NCBI GenBank assembly: GCA_016787645.1
Contig: JAEUUF010000020.1
Coordinates: 62,001-126,000 of the forward strand
Origin: Cyclobacteriaceae bacterium
GTDB taxonomy: Bacteria; Bacteroidota; Bacteroidia; Cytophagales; Cyclobacteriaceae
Direction: 5' to 3'
DNA length: 64,000 bases
Shown here: positions 1 through 7,480 of the stretch, in pieces
How positions within the stretch are numbered: position 1 is the stretch's first letter
How the letters are laid out: the number at the start of each line of letters is the position of its first letter
Notes under the pieces: generated by a model
Database searches by the model: none
Seen by the model: the letters and a program-made list of their open reading frames with translations, nothing else
Told to the model about the DNA's origin: nothing
Translations under genes and position numbers: made by a program

Positions 1-434
1 GCGATACGATTGACAAGCTGATCGTCAAGGATGAAAAGGTAGAAAGCGTCATGAGCCAGGCCGACCAGGATAAGTTGAAGGGCCTGTTTGAAAAGGCCAT
101 CAATAACCCTGCCATGAGCGTTACCATCGATTCCCACGCGCCCGATCACTTGCCCGTCACTGTAACCATGAGTGAATGGGCGCGTCGCATGAAAGACATG
201 GCTAAAACAGGAGGCGGAATGTATGGATTTATGGGCTCCATGCCTGATCAATACTCTGTTTCAGTGAACAGCAATCACGCTATGGCCTCCAAGATCATCG
301 CTGAAACCGAGGAGAGCCGCCAGGTCGAGCTGGCGAAACAAGCCTTTGATCTTGCCCTGTTATCCCAAGGCCTTCTCACCGGGGCGGACCTGACCAGCTT
401 CATTAAGCGAAGCGTTCAGCTTGCCTCTCAATAA
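1..434 (+). CDS. htpG: Molecular chaperone HtpG (Hsp90), C-terminal part
   Basis: The reading frame is open from the left edge of the window, so this is the 3' end of a longer gene. About 143 codons are visible. The residues around 'PDHLPVTVTMSEWARRMKDM', the following Gly/Met-rich stretch with 'MGSMPDQYSVSVN', and the end 'LLSQGLLTGADLTSFIKRS' match the C-terminal dimerisation domain of bacteroidotal HtpG. Hsp90 proteins are ATP-driven cytoplasmic chaperones; the ATPase and middle domains would lie upstream, outside the window. The ATG at 51 is internal and is not the start. Family assignment is from recalled sequence pattern and is fairly firm. Confidence 0.85.
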   Translation, partial: DTIDKLIVKDEKVESVMSQADQDKLKGLFEKAINNPAMSVTIDSHAPDHLPVTVTMSEWARRMKDMAKTGGGMYGFMGSMPDQYSVSVNSNHAMASKIIAETEESRQVELAKQAFDLALLSQGLLTGADLTSFIKRSVQLASQ

Positions 435-484
435 GGGTCCACGGACATGAAATAAAACTTTCCCTATTTTCGTTTCTGGTAACG

Positions 485-1327
485 ATGATGGGGAAAGTTT
501 TCATTTTCAGCCTCTTTCTGAGCATTTCACTGGTCTCCTCAGGCCAGGAGAAGAAAGAAAAACAACCCTTTGGCGTTGAGGGCCAGTTCACCTTTGAAAC
601 GGATAAGCCCTTCAAGCTCCTTGAACTGGATGAAAACACTTCGGAGCCGATTGTCGTCAACAAAAAGAAGAAGCCGAAGCGCAACACGTTCTACGGCATT
701 AAGACCCGGAAAGGATATGCGCGCCGTGGAACGGGAGATCGGACTACCCTTGAATTGTTTTATGTGCTGAAGAAACCTGAAAAACCTTCGGCGTTTGTCC
801 GGGATATCTATTGGTACGATTACACCCGGCGTGAAGTCCGGAAGACTGCCAACTTTGACATAAAGAAAGGCGTGTTGCTGCACGGGCCCTACAAGAAGAT
901 GCAGAATGACGTTGTACTCGAAGAAGGTATCTTCTATAAAGGGACCAAACATGGACGCTGGATGCAATTTGATCGCAACGACATTCTAAGCGACAAAGAG
1001 AAATACTATAAAGGATGGCCCAAAGAATCGATCGTTACCTATTACGATCCGGTGGAACGCAAGAAGGTGAAGGAGATGATTCCCGTCGAGATTGATGAAC
1101 GCGAAGGGTTCTACTTCCTCTTTCACGAAAACGGGACCATCGCCGTGACCGGCGAATACAAATGGGATCAGAAAGTGGGCGACTGGATTGAAAACTATCC
1201 CAACGGAAAGCGCAAGCGCATCCTTGCCTATCCCAAGGAACCCTATGATGAGACTTATCAGCCCTTCATCCGCAAAGAATGGGATGAAAAGGGTCGTGAG
1301 ATTTTCACCTCCAGTAAGAGTCAGTAG
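485..1327 (+). CDS. Secreted MORN-repeat-like protein
   Basis: A 280-residue protein with an N-terminal signal peptide (about residues 1-20, hydrophobic, ending near 'SSGQ'). The body holds repeated units of the type 'xGxYxxGxKxGxWxxY/F', for example 'EEGIFYKGTKHGRWMQFD' (about residues 140-160) and 'TGEYKWDQKVGDWIENY' (about 220-238). Such units are the bacterial MORN/YwqK-like repeats. Their function in Bacteroidota is unknown; the fold suggests a surface or periplasmic binding protein. ATG codons at 485 and 488 are both possible starts. It ends convergently with yraN, overlapping it by 7 bases. A second, shorter protein of this kind is encoded at 20558. Confidence 0.7.
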   Translation: MMGKVFIFSLFLSISLVSSGQEKKEKQPFGVEGQFTFETDKPFKLLELDENTSEPIVVNKKKKPKRNTFYGIKTRKGYARRGTGDRTTLELFYVLKKPEKPSAFVRDIYWYDYTRREVRKTANFDIKKGVLLHGPYKKMQNDVVLEEGIFYKGTKHGRWMQFDRNDILSDKEKYYKGWPKESIVTYYDPVERKKVKEMIPVEIDEREGFYFLFHENGTIAVTGEYKWDQKVGDWIENYPNGKRKRILAYPKEPYDETYQPFIRKEWDEKGREIFTSSKSQ

Positions 1328-1674
1328 AAGGCGTCTTCGATGTGGTGGATAATCGGACGGTCATCTTCCAGGTTGACGGCAACGATGTCGTAGCGAACAT
1401 TGCCGCTCCAGTTGGTGATGAAGAGGTAATAGTCAGCTCCTTGAAAGATCTTTTGCTTCTTTTTGGCATCCACAAACTCTTCCGGGAAACCAAAGGCGTC
1501 AGACGTCCGTGTCTTCACCTCCACGAACACCAACCAATTGTCACGCCGCACAATCAGGTCAATTTCCGATCGCTTGTGCCGGTAGTTTCGTTCAAGGACA
1601 ATATATCCTTTTTCTTCCAGCATGGCGGCCGCCAGTTGTTCGCCTTCCGCTCCTGTTTTGATTTTCTCGGTCAT
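1321..1674 (-). CDS. yraN: YraN family endonuclease-fold protein (UPF0102)
   Basis: A 117-residue protein whose order of motifs fits the YraN family: 'GAEGEQLAAAML' near the start, 'ERNYRHKRSEIDLI' with the acidic residues of a restriction-endonuclease-like core, and 'LVFVEVKTR' with the E-x-K typical of that fold. The molecular role of YraN is not established; it is often called a predicted endonuclease distantly related to Holliday-junction resolvases. A GTG at 1675-1677 directly precedes the ATG at 1672-1674; I use the ATG. The gene is divergent from the phosphosugar isomerase, whose promoter lies over its first codons. Confidence 0.85.
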   Translation of the reverse strand: MTEKIKTGAEGEQLAAAMLEEKGYIVLERNYRHKRSEIDLIVRRDNWLVFVEVKTRTSDAFGFPEEFVDAKKKQKIFQGADYYLFITNWSGNVRYDIVAVNLEDDRPIIHHIEDAFY

Positions 1675-1686
1675 CACCTACCTTTG
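1657..1686 (+). promoter_or_regulatory. Bacteroidota-type promoter for the pgi/pmi-lipB run
   Basis: TTTG at 1657-1660 and TACCTTTG at 1679-1686 are 18 bases apart, close to the TTTG-N19-TAnnTTTG pattern of the Bacteroidota housekeeping sigma factor. The expected start of transcription is near 1692, giving a leader of about 23 bases before the ATG at 1715. It overlaps the 5' end of yraN on the other strand. Confidence 0.6.
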
Positions 1687-1714
1687 ACCGCAAATTCCAG
1701 AACAAATCGCTTCC

Positions 1715-2713
1715 ATGAAAAAATTGATCGACGGGTTTACCAGACAATTAGGTGAAGCGCTGAAGATTGGTGCGGCAGCCGACCTCGCCCGCCAGGGGAG
1801 CGACATCCGGAATGTCCTGATTACCGGCATGGGGGGGAGCGGAATTGGTGCCAACCTGGTGGAATCCCTGACCTTCGGAAGAATTCCGATCCCCATCACC
1901 GTTTGCAAGGGTTACAATATCCCCCAGTTTGTAAGCCCGCATACCTTGTTCATTGCTTGTTCCTATAGCGGAAACACGGAGGAGACCCTGTCGGCCATTC
2001 AAAAGGCAATATTGAAGCGCTCACATATTATCTGCATTACCTCTGGCGGGAAAATGCTGGAACTGGCGAAAGAGTATAACTTCTTGTACATCAAACTTCC
2101 AGAGGGATATGCAAGTCCCCGAGCGATGATCGGGTTCCAGGTGGTTTCCTTGTTATACGCGCTTTATCACACCAACCTGATTGGCGCAGCATTCATCAAG
2201 GAGACAGAAAATGCGATGGAATATCTTGATCGCGGCGAAAAGGCCATCCAGGCAGAGGCCGAAATCATTGCCAAAAAACTCAAAGGAAAGCTGCCCTTCA
2301 TTTACTGCGATGGGCGCCTCCTGGCCATGGCCAGCCGCTTTCAGCAGCAACTGAACGAGAACTCGAAGCAGATTGCACATGTAAACACCTTCCCGGAAAT
2401 GAACCACAACGAGATCGTTGGTTGGCAGTTCCCGGAGAACGTTCTTCAGCAGGTGCAGGTGGTTTACCTCTATTCCGATCATGATCACGATCGGGTCGAA
2501 AAGAGAATGGAAATCTGCCGTGATATTTTTGAAAAGAAATCCAACCCCATCATCGACATTGTTGCACAAGGCGCCTCATTGCTGGAGCAATATTATTATC
2601 TCATTCATCTTACCGACTGGATATCCTATTTCCTGGCGCGGGAGAATAACGTGGACCCGGACCCGGTAACCACGATTGACTACCTCAAGGGAGAATTGGC
2701 CAAAATACGGTGA
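1715..2713 (+). CDS. Bifunctional phosphoglucose/phosphomannose isomerase
   Basis: This cytoplasmic enzyme interconverts glucose 6-phosphate or mannose 6-phosphate with fructose 6-phosphate. The 332-residue length and the motifs fit the short bifunctional PGI/PMI family rather than classical PGI. A SIS sugar-binding core is seen with 'LITGMGGSGIG' at residues 35-45 and 'CSYSGNTEE' at 82-90. 'PEMNHNE' at 227-233 carries the acid and His residues expected in the active site. It is the first gene of a same-strand run, and its stop overlaps the GTG start of lipB. Mannose or fructose phosphates made here could feed the nucleotide-sugar genes 7 kb downstream, but that link is inferred. Confidence 0.88.
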   Translation: MKKLIDGFTRQLGEALKIGAAADLARQGSDIRNVLITGMGGSGIGANLVESLTFGRIPIPITVCKGYNIPQFVSPHTLFIACSYSGNTEETLSAIQKAILKRSHIICITSGGKMLELAKEYNFLYIKLPEGYASPRAMIGFQVVSLLYALYHTNLIGAAFIKETENAMEYLDRGEKAIQAEAEIIAKKLKGKLPFIYCDGRLLAMASRFQQQLNENSKQIAHVNTFPEMNHNEIVGWQFPENVLQQVQVVYLYSDHDHDRVEKRMEICRDIFEKKSNPIIDIVAQGASLLEQYYYLIHLTDWISYFLARENNVDPDPVTTIDYLKGELAKIR

Positions 2714-3420
2714 ACACCCGTCGAACTGCGGAAACACAGGTCATTGACCTGGGCCTGATTGACTATACCGCCGCGTGGAATTATCAGACCGAACTATTTA
2801 ATGGAAACCTCGCCATCAAGAAGGCTAATCGTGACCGCCCGGAGGATGATCAGCTGTTGACCAAGAACTATCTGCTCTTTTGCGAGCATCCTCCTGTCAT
2901 CACGCTTGGGAAGAGTGGGGATGAAAGCAATCTCCTGGCAAATGAACAGCAGCTCAAAGAATTAGGTGCTTCCTTCGTGGCCACAAACCGCGGTGGTGAT
3001 ATTACGTTTCACGGCCCCGGTCAATGGGTAGTCTATCCCATCTTTGACCTCGAAAACTTCTTCACAGACATCAGTCGGTATATGCGAAGTCTCGAAGAAG
3101 CCGTAATTCGCACGCTGGAGCCCTACGGTATTCGCGGAAGCCGTATCGAGGGACTCACCGGGGTGTGGATCACTGAAGGAAATCCCAGGAAGATTTGTGC
3201 CCTGGGGGTAAAAAGCAGCCGATGGGTAACCATGCACGGGCTGGCGCTGAACGTAAATGTAGACCTCCATTTTTTTGATTACATCGTCCCTTGCGGAATC
3301 AAAGACAAGGAAGTCACTTCCATGATGAAGGAGAAAGGTCATGAATTTTCAATGACTGAAATCAAACAGCAGCTTAAGGCGAACATTGCCTCCATTTTCC
3401 AATTGAAATTGATTGAGTGA
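2710..3420 (+). CDS. lipB: Octanoyltransferase LipB
   Basis: LipB moves the octanoyl group from acyl carrier protein to lipoyl domains, the first step of lipoate synthesis. The 236-residue sequence has the signature 'RGGDITFHGPGQ' at residues 94-105, the active-site Lys at 168 in 'ALGVKSSRW' and the acyl-accepting Cys at 195 in 'IVPCGI'. The start is GTG and overlaps the upstream stop (GTGA), which implies translational coupling with the isomerase. The next gene starts 3 bases after its stop. No lipA is visible in the window. Confidence 0.93.
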   Translation: MNTRRTAETQVIDLGLIDYTAAWNYQTELFNGNLAIKKANRDRPEDDQLLTKNYLLFCEHPPVITLGKSGDESNLLANEQQLKELGASFVATNRGGDITFHGPGQWVVYPIFDLENFFTDISRYMRSLEEAVIRTLEPYGIRGSRIEGLTGVWITEGNPRKICALGVKSSRWVTMHGLALNVNVDLHFFDYIVPCGIKDKEVTSMMKEKGHEFSMTEIKQQLKANIASIFQLKLIE

Positions 3421-3423
3421 TCC

Positions 3424-3828
3424 ATGATTAAGGATATTCCCCTGCCCGTTGTCCAGCAGGTGACCATTGCCGTAGTGCGCGAGAAGGACAACCTCAAGCA
3501 AGACGCGTGGAAAGTCTATCTCATCAACAGCAATGATGTCCCCATTGAAAACACATTGGTGGCAAGCACAGGTTATGGGCAAAACAATGGTGAAGAGCAA
3601 AAGACTTCAACCCTGCGGCATTTTCTGCAAACCGTTGATGCGCACAGCGCCGCGCTGGTAGAGCCCATCGATCCTGATGTCTTCCATCTTAACAATGAAT
3701 ATTGGGTGAGTTATTACATCGGTCGCGACCTGTTTGACAAGCGATTTGTTTTTCTTCCCGACTCCATCTGTGAAGAGAACCTTATCTTTATCCGTGAACT
3801 TGATCGCGAAGGCGTTCTTCACTCCTAG
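3424..3828 (+). CDS. Conserved hypothetical protein
   Basis: A 134-residue soluble protein with no signal peptide or membrane segment. It starts 3 bases after lipB and is on the same strand, so it is likely cotranscribed. The sequence resembles a small protein found widely in Bacteroidota genomes, sometimes misnamed as a phenylalanyl-tRNA synthetase alpha subunit because of position or weak similarity. It contains no aminoacyl-tRNA synthetase motif that I can see. Features are a beta-rich first half ('DAWKVYLINSNDVPIENTLV') and a conserved-looking 'EYWVSYYIGRDLFDKRFVF' in the second half. Function is unknown. Confidence 0.7.
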   Translation: MIKDIPLPVVQQVTIAVVREKDNLKQDAWKVYLINSNDVPIENTLVASTGYGQNNGEEQKTSTLRHFLQTVDAHSAALVEPIDPDVFHLNNEYWVSYYIGRDLFDKRFVFLPDSICEENLIFIRELDREGVLHS

Positions 3829-3840
3829 CCCTATTCGTCT

Positions 3841-3848
3841 TACCTTCG
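3841..3848 (+). promoter_or_regulatory. Possible -7 element before the RsmI-like gene
   Basis: TACCTTCG differs by one base from TAnnTTTG and lies just ahead of the ATG at 3856. It would give an almost leaderless message. No convincing -33 element is present, so this is weak. Confidence 0.25.
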
Positions 3849-3855
3849 CGATGGT

Positions 3856-4566
3856 ATGAATGGAAAGTTGTTTTTGATCCCGACCGTAGTCGCGGAAGGC
3901 ACTGAGACTTCCGTTTTGCCACCTGTCATACCGACAACGATTCAGCGACTTCAGTATTTCCTTTGTGAAAATGCCCGCACCGCCAGGCGGTTTGTGAGTC
4001 ACTTGGGTGTTCATCCACACCTGGAGTCGCTCCACTTTGCGGTTCTGAATAAAGACACCACAGCCCAAGAGATTGCCGCTTTACTTAAGCCACTAAAAGA
4101 TGGACAGGACATGGGATTACTCTCCGAGTCAGGCTGCCCAGCGATTGCCGACCCGGGAGCCATGGCCGTCGAGTATGCCCATCAGCATCAAATCACCGTG
4201 GTGCCCTTGCCAGGGCCGTCTTCCCTTTTGTTGGCGCTGATGGCCTCCGGGCTAAATGGCCAGCGCTTTGCATTTCACGGTTACCTGCCTATCGACTCCA
4301 AGGAAATCAGCCAGGTGATTCGCATGCTTGAGCGTGAGTCCCGGGAAAAGAATCAAACTCAGTTGTTTATAGAGACGCCCTACCGAAACAACAAGATGGT
4401 TTCTCATCTTCTTGAGTCGTTGGGGCCTGAAACCCGTTTGTGTATTGCAGCAAACTTGACCGCTCCTGATGAACACATTGCCTGCAGAACGGTTCGGGAA
4501 TGGAAAAAACAGGTGCCAGCCATGGGCAAGGTCCCGGTGACCTTCTTATTCCTTGCGGCTCGGTAA
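3856..4566 (+). CDS. SAM-dependent methyltransferase, RsmI/tetrapyrrole methylase family
   Basis: RsmI methylates the 2'-O of a cytidine in 16S rRNA (C1402 in E. coli). This 236-residue protein has the tetrapyrrole-methylase fold: 'LFLIPT' at the start, 'LLSESGCPAIADPGA' around residues 92-106 (binding-site loop equivalent to the usual SDAGTPxISDPG), and 'VPLPGPSSLLLALMASGL' about 116-133. It is shorter than the 280-residue E. coli protein and has Ser-Glu-Ser-Gly instead of Ser-Asp-Ala-Gly in the loop, which is typical of a second Bacteroidota group. The exact rRNA target is therefore uncertain. Confidence 0.8.
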   Translation: MNGKLFLIPTVVAEGTETSVLPPVIPTTIQRLQYFLCENARTARRFVSHLGVHPHLESLHFAVLNKDTTAQEIAALLKPLKDGQDMGLLSESGCPAIADPGAMAVEYAHQHQITVVPLPGPSSLLLALMASGLNGQRFAFHGYLPIDSKEISQVIRMLERESREKNQTQLFIETPYRNNKMVSHLLESLGPETRLCIAANLTAPDEHIACRTVREWKKQVPAMGKVPVTFLFLAAR

Positions 4567-4581
4567 ATATCTAATCCTCAT

Positions 4582-4589
4582 TATCTTTG
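4582..4589 (+). promoter_or_regulatory. -7 element of metK
   Basis: TATCTTTG is a full match to TAnnTTTG and sits 30 bases before the metK ATG in the short gap after the RsmI-like gene. A correctly spaced -33 TTTG is not seen; the nearest TTG is about 26 bases upstream. Confidence 0.4.
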
Positions 4590-4619
4590 CGCCCTTAAAA
4601 CCAATTTCCCCGACCACTC

Positions 4620-5876
4620 ATGGCCTATCTATTCACTTCCGAATCCGTGTCCGAAGGTCACCCCGACAAGGTGGCTGACCAGATCTCCGACGCCCTCATT
4701 GATTATTTTCTGGCCTATGACCCCAATTCCAAGGTTGCCTGTGAGACTTTGGTGACTACGGGCCAGGTCGTTTTGGCCGGTGAAGTTAAATCCGAAGCCT
4801 ACCTGGATGTTCAGGATATTGCTCGGGAAGTGATCCGCAGGATCGGGTACACTAAGAGTGAGTACATGTTCGAGGCACACAGCTGCGGGATCCTGTCAGC
4901 CATTCATGAACAGTCCTCCGACATCAACCAGGGCGTTGAACGCAAAAAGAAAGAGGAACAGGGCGCTGGTGACCAGGGAATGATGTTTGGCTACGCCACC
5001 CGCGAAACAGACAATTACATGCCGTTGGCGCTCGAGTTGGCACACACGCTTCTGCGTGAGTTGTCCGCCATTCGTCGCGAAGGTAAAGTAATGACCTATC
5101 TCCGGCCGGATGCCAAGTCGCAGGTTACCATTGAGTACAGTGATGAAGGCAGGCCTCAGCGGATTGATACCATCGTCATCTCGACCCAGCACGATGATTT
5201 CGATAAAGATGCCGCCATGCTGAAGAAGATTCGGGAGGATGTTGTCAATGTACTTGTCCCACGGGTAAAGAAGAAACTCCCCAAGCGTATCCAGGACTTG
5301 TTTGGAAAGGACATTACCTACCACGTAAATCCTACCGGCAAATTTGTGATCGGTGGACCCCACGGAGACACTGGGCTGACCGGGCGGAAGATCATTGTAG
5401 ATACTTATGGCGGGAAAGGCGCGCACGGAGGTGGGGCCTTCTCAGGCAAAGATCCCTCCAAGGTAGACCGATCTGCCGCCTATGCCACAAGACACATTGC
5501 GAAGAACCTGGTTGCTGCCGGTGTGTGTGACGAAGTACTGGTACAGGTCGCTTACGCCATTGGCGTGGCAAAGCCTGTCGGGTTGTTTGTCAACACCTAT
5601 GGAACTGCCAAAGTCAAAATGACGGATGGAGAAATCGCCAAGCGTGTTGAAAACTTGTTTGATATGCGTCCCTATTTTATTGAGGAACGTTTCAAGCTGC
5701 GCACGCCGATCTATTCTGAGACGGCCGCCTATGGTCATATGGGGCGCGAGCCCAAGGTGGTGGAAAAAGTATTCAACAAAGGATTGAAGACTGAAAAGAA
5801 AGTGAAAGTGGAATTATTCCCTTGGGAAAAGTTGGACTACGTTGACGCCGTTAAGAAGGCGTTCAAGTTGAAGTAA
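4620..5876 (+). CDS. metK: S-adenosylmethionine synthase
   Basis: MetK makes S-adenosylmethionine from methionine and ATP in the cytoplasm. The 418-residue protein begins with '[15 protein letters not shown]', containing the His14-Pro-Asp-Lys17 ATP-binding motif. It also has '[12 protein letters not shown]' (methionine and metal site) near residue 119 and the phosphate-binding '[19 protein letters not shown]' near residue 270. All three repeated domains are present, and length is normal for Bacteroidota. It lies directly after a SAM-using methylase. A strong terminator follows 17 bases after the stop. No SAM riboswitch is visible in the 53-base upstream gap. Confidence 0.96.
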   Translation: MAYLFTSESVSEGHPDKVADQISDALIDYFLAYDPNSKVACETLVTTGQVVLAGEVKSEAYLDVQDIAREVIRRIGYTKSEYMFEAHSCGILSAIHEQSSDINQGVERKKKEEQGAGDQGMMFGYATRETDNYMPLALELAHTLLRELSAIRREGKVMTYLRPDAKSQVTIEYSDEGRPQRIDTIVISTQHDDFDKDAAMLKKIREDVVNVLVPRVKKKLPKRIQDLFGKDITYHVNPTGKFVIGGPHGDTGLTGRKIIVDTYGGKGAHGGGAFSGKDPSKVDRSAAYATRHIAKNLVAAGVCDEVLVQVAYAIGVAKPVGLFVNTYGTAKVKMTDGEIAKRVENLFDMRPYFIEERFKLRTPIYSETAAYGHMGREPKVVEKVFNKGLKTEKKVKVELFPWEKLDYVDAVKKAFKLK

Positions 5877-5893
5877 GCTGGAATCCAAATAAG

Positions 5894-5924
5894 AAGGGCC
5901 CTGAAACCAGGGCCCTTTCTTTTT
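5894..5924 (+). terminator. Terminator of metK, shared with raiA
   Basis: Perfect 10-base arms AAGGGCCCTG (5894-5903) and CAGGGCCCTT (5908-5917) with a 4-base loop are followed by a T-rich run to 5924. The run overlaps the stop codon of raiA on the other strand, so the hairpin can act for both convergent genes. Confidence 0.85.
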
Positions 5925-6225
5925 ATGGTCGTTTAGTTTGAATTCGCGTCTTGAACCGGTCCAATTGACTCCGGAGAGCATCCGTGGCCAAATCAACAGC
6001 TACCTCAAAAGAGCGAGCCTGTTCCTTCGCAAACAGTTTGCGTCCCGGAACGCTGATCCGGATTTCCACCGTCTTGTTCTTAACTCCTTCATTGTTCAAC
6101 CGGAGAAAAACTTCTCCGCCCACCAGGCGGTCGTAAAACGTATGCAGCTTATCGAGTTTCTGCTGGATAAAATCAATCAGCTTGCGGTCTGCATCAAAGT
6201 GAATGGAATGAACTCGTAATCTCAT
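5923..6225 (-). CDS. raiA: Ribosome hibernation factor, HPF/RaiA family (short form)
   Basis: The 100-residue protein has the beta-alpha-beta-beta-beta-alpha pattern of the short HPF/YfiA family: 'MRLRVHSIHFDADRKLIDFIQQKLDKL' then strands with 'GGEVFLRL' and 'KTVEIRISVPGRKLFAKEQARSFE', and a basic final helix. These proteins bind the 30S decoding centre in resting cells. I place the start at the ATG at 6223-6225; the frame is open 57 bases further upstream but that extension runs towards the end of xerC and is not family-like. It follows xerC by 31 bases, the usual rpsU-xerC-raiA order in this phylum. Confidence 0.88.
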   Translation of the reverse strand: MRLRVHSIHFDADRKLIDFIQQKLDKLHTFYDRLVGGEVFLRLNNEGVKNKTVEIRISVPGRKLFAKEQARSFEVAVDLATDALRSQLDRFKTRIQTKRP

Positions 6226-6256
6226 AAGTGTACGTTTTAAGTGAAACAAAAAATAA

Positions 6257-7132
6257 TCATGCCTTTGGATGTGCCTGGTCAAATACTTTTTTCAGCTTTT
6301 CCATTGAATTGTGTGTGTAGACCTGTGTGGCGGCCAGACTGCTGTGCCCGAGGAGATCTTTAACCGCATTGATCTCGGCCCCCTTGTTCAGCAGATGCGT
6401 GGCATAGGTGTGCCGCAGCACGTGCGGACTCTTCTTCTCCACCGCTGCACTGCCGAGATGTTTCGTAACAATGCGATAGATCATCATGGGGTAGCACTTG
6501 CCTCCTGTATTGTTAACGATCAAAGTTCCATTATCGTTTGCTGCTACCTCACGATTTCTCGCCTTGAGGTATCCCTTAATAACCGGGACAAGCGCCTCCG
6601 AGAAGGGGATTACACGTTCCTTGTTGCGTTTGCCGATCACCCGGATAGTCTGTTCCCGGACATTGAGCTGGCTCTCTTTCAAATTGATCAACTCCGAAAG
6701 ACGCATCCCGGTTCCGTAAAGCAGCTCAAGGATCAGGCGCTCGCGCCAGCCTTCATGGTTGTCTTCAAAGCCGGGCTGATCGAGTACTCCCGCCATTTCC
6801 ACTTCCTTGACGAAGTGAGGCAATTTCTTCTTGGTCTTCAGCACTTTGATTTTCGTCATCGGATCCTTCCGAATGGCATCCTGCCGCTGAAGGAATTTGA
6901 AGTAACTTCGAAGACTGGCAATCTTTCGATTGATGCTGAGAGCGTCCATTTTCTTCTCCACCAAAGAAACAATCCACGACCGAACCATGGTGTAAGTTGC
7001 CGAGGCCGGCTCCTCTACGTAGTTCTCTTTCAGATAGGCCTCAAACTGGCTCAGGTCATTCCGGTAAGACCGTACGGTATGCGTACTGAAGCGTTTTTCA
7101 AATTGGAGAAAATTCAGGAAGGAATCAATCAT
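6257..7132 (-). CDS. xerC: Tyrosine recombinase XerC
   Basis: Site-specific recombinase acting with XerD to resolve chromosome dimers at dif. With the start at the ATG 7130-7132 the protein is 291 residues. The N-terminal SAM-like core-binding domain spans about 1-90. All catalytic residues are visible: Arg144 (GTGMRLSE), Lys168, His237 and Arg240 (PHVLRH), His263 (LLGHSS) and the nucleophile Tyr272 (QVYTHN). The genomic context (rpsU upstream, raiA downstream) marks it as the housekeeping recombinase and not a phage or transposon integrase. The upstream extension to 7156 is Cys-rich and not family-like. Confidence 0.92.
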   Translation of the reverse strand: MIDSFLNFLQFEKRFSTHTVRSYRNDLSQFEAYLKENYVEEPASATYTMVRSWIVSLVEKKMDALSINRKIASLRSYFKFLQRQDAIRKDPMTKIKVLKTKKKLPHFVKEVEMAGVLDQPGFEDNHEGWRERLILELLYGTGMRLSELINLKESQLNVREQTIRVIGKRNKERVIPFSEALVPVIKGYLKARNREVAANDNGTLIVNNTGGKCYPMMIYRIVTKHLGSAAVEKKSPHVLRHTYATHLLNKGAEINAVKDLLGHSSLAATQVYTHNSMEKLKKVFDQAHPKA

Positions 7133-7164
7133 GCAGCAACACCATCCAGGCAACACAAGAAAAG

Positions 7165-7205
7165 TAAAAAAAATATCCCCCCGGGAAAAGGACCCGGGGG
7201 GATAT
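7165..7205 (-). terminator. Strong terminator between rpsU and xerC
   Basis: On the minus strand, perfect 13-base arms (7193-7205 and 7173-7185, an ATAT-C6-GGG palindrome-like stem) enclose a 7-base loop and are followed by a run of eight T's (A's on the plus strand at about 7167-7173). It starts about 26 bases after the rpsU stop. Ordinary factor-independent terminator; it should uncouple much of rpsU transcription from xerC-raiA. Confidence 0.85.
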
Positions 7206-7230
7206 ATTCCTGAAAACCGGTAAAACCGGC

Positions 7231-7425
7231 CTAGTAATTCTCTTTTACATATTGCTTTTGGCGGTAGACTGCGCGCAGCACCTGTCCACGACGTCTAACC
7301 GAGGGTTTTTCAAAAGCAGTGCGTGAACGCAGTTCCCGAAGGATACCCGTCTTCTCAAACTTCTTCTTGAACCGCTTCAGGGCCTTGTCAATGGACTCGT
7401 TCTCCTTGATATTGATAATCAGCAT
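7231..7425 (-). CDS. rpsU: 30S ribosomal protein S21 (bS21)
   Basis: A 64-residue, strongly basic protein beginning 'MLIINIKENESIDKALKRF' and containing 'ILRELRSRTAFEKPSVRRR', the bS21 signature region. It binds the 30S platform near the 3' end of 16S rRNA. In Bacteroidota bS21 is part of the structure that hides the anti-Shine-Dalgarno sequence, consistent with the scarcity of Shine-Dalgarno sites in this window (known for the phylum; not shown here). It has its own promoter and a strong terminator, followed by xerC and raiA on the same strand. Confidence 0.95.
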   Translation of the reverse strand: MLIINIKENESIDKALKRFKKKFEKTGILRELRSRTAFEKPSVRRRGQVLRAVYRQKQYVKENY

Positions 7426-7446
7426 GCCTTTAAATAGTTAGGGCCG

Positions 7447-7478
7447 CAAATATAGTCGAAAGCCCCTCTTTTCTGCAA
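7447..7478 (-). promoter_or_regulatory. Promoter of rpsU
   Basis: On the minus strand, TTG (7478-7476) is followed after 21 bases by TATATTTG (7454-7447), a full TAnnTTTG match. Transcription would begin near 7441, about 16 bases before the rpsU ATG. Confidence 0.55.
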
Positions 7479-7480
7479 CA

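Noticed and set aside
4567..4619. SAM riboswitch before metK
   Set aside because: The gap of 53 bases is too short and shows only a -7 element; no conserved stems are visible.
6257..7132. XerC gene as a sign of a mobile element
   Set aside because: Gene order rpsU-xerC-raiA, full length and the lack of repeats or phage genes identify the chromosomal dimer-resolution recombinase.
6311..7213. 300-codon open frame on the plus strand over xerC
   Set aside because: Antisense to xerC with all catalytic residues intact on the other strand; no family features, and it crosses the rpsU terminator.
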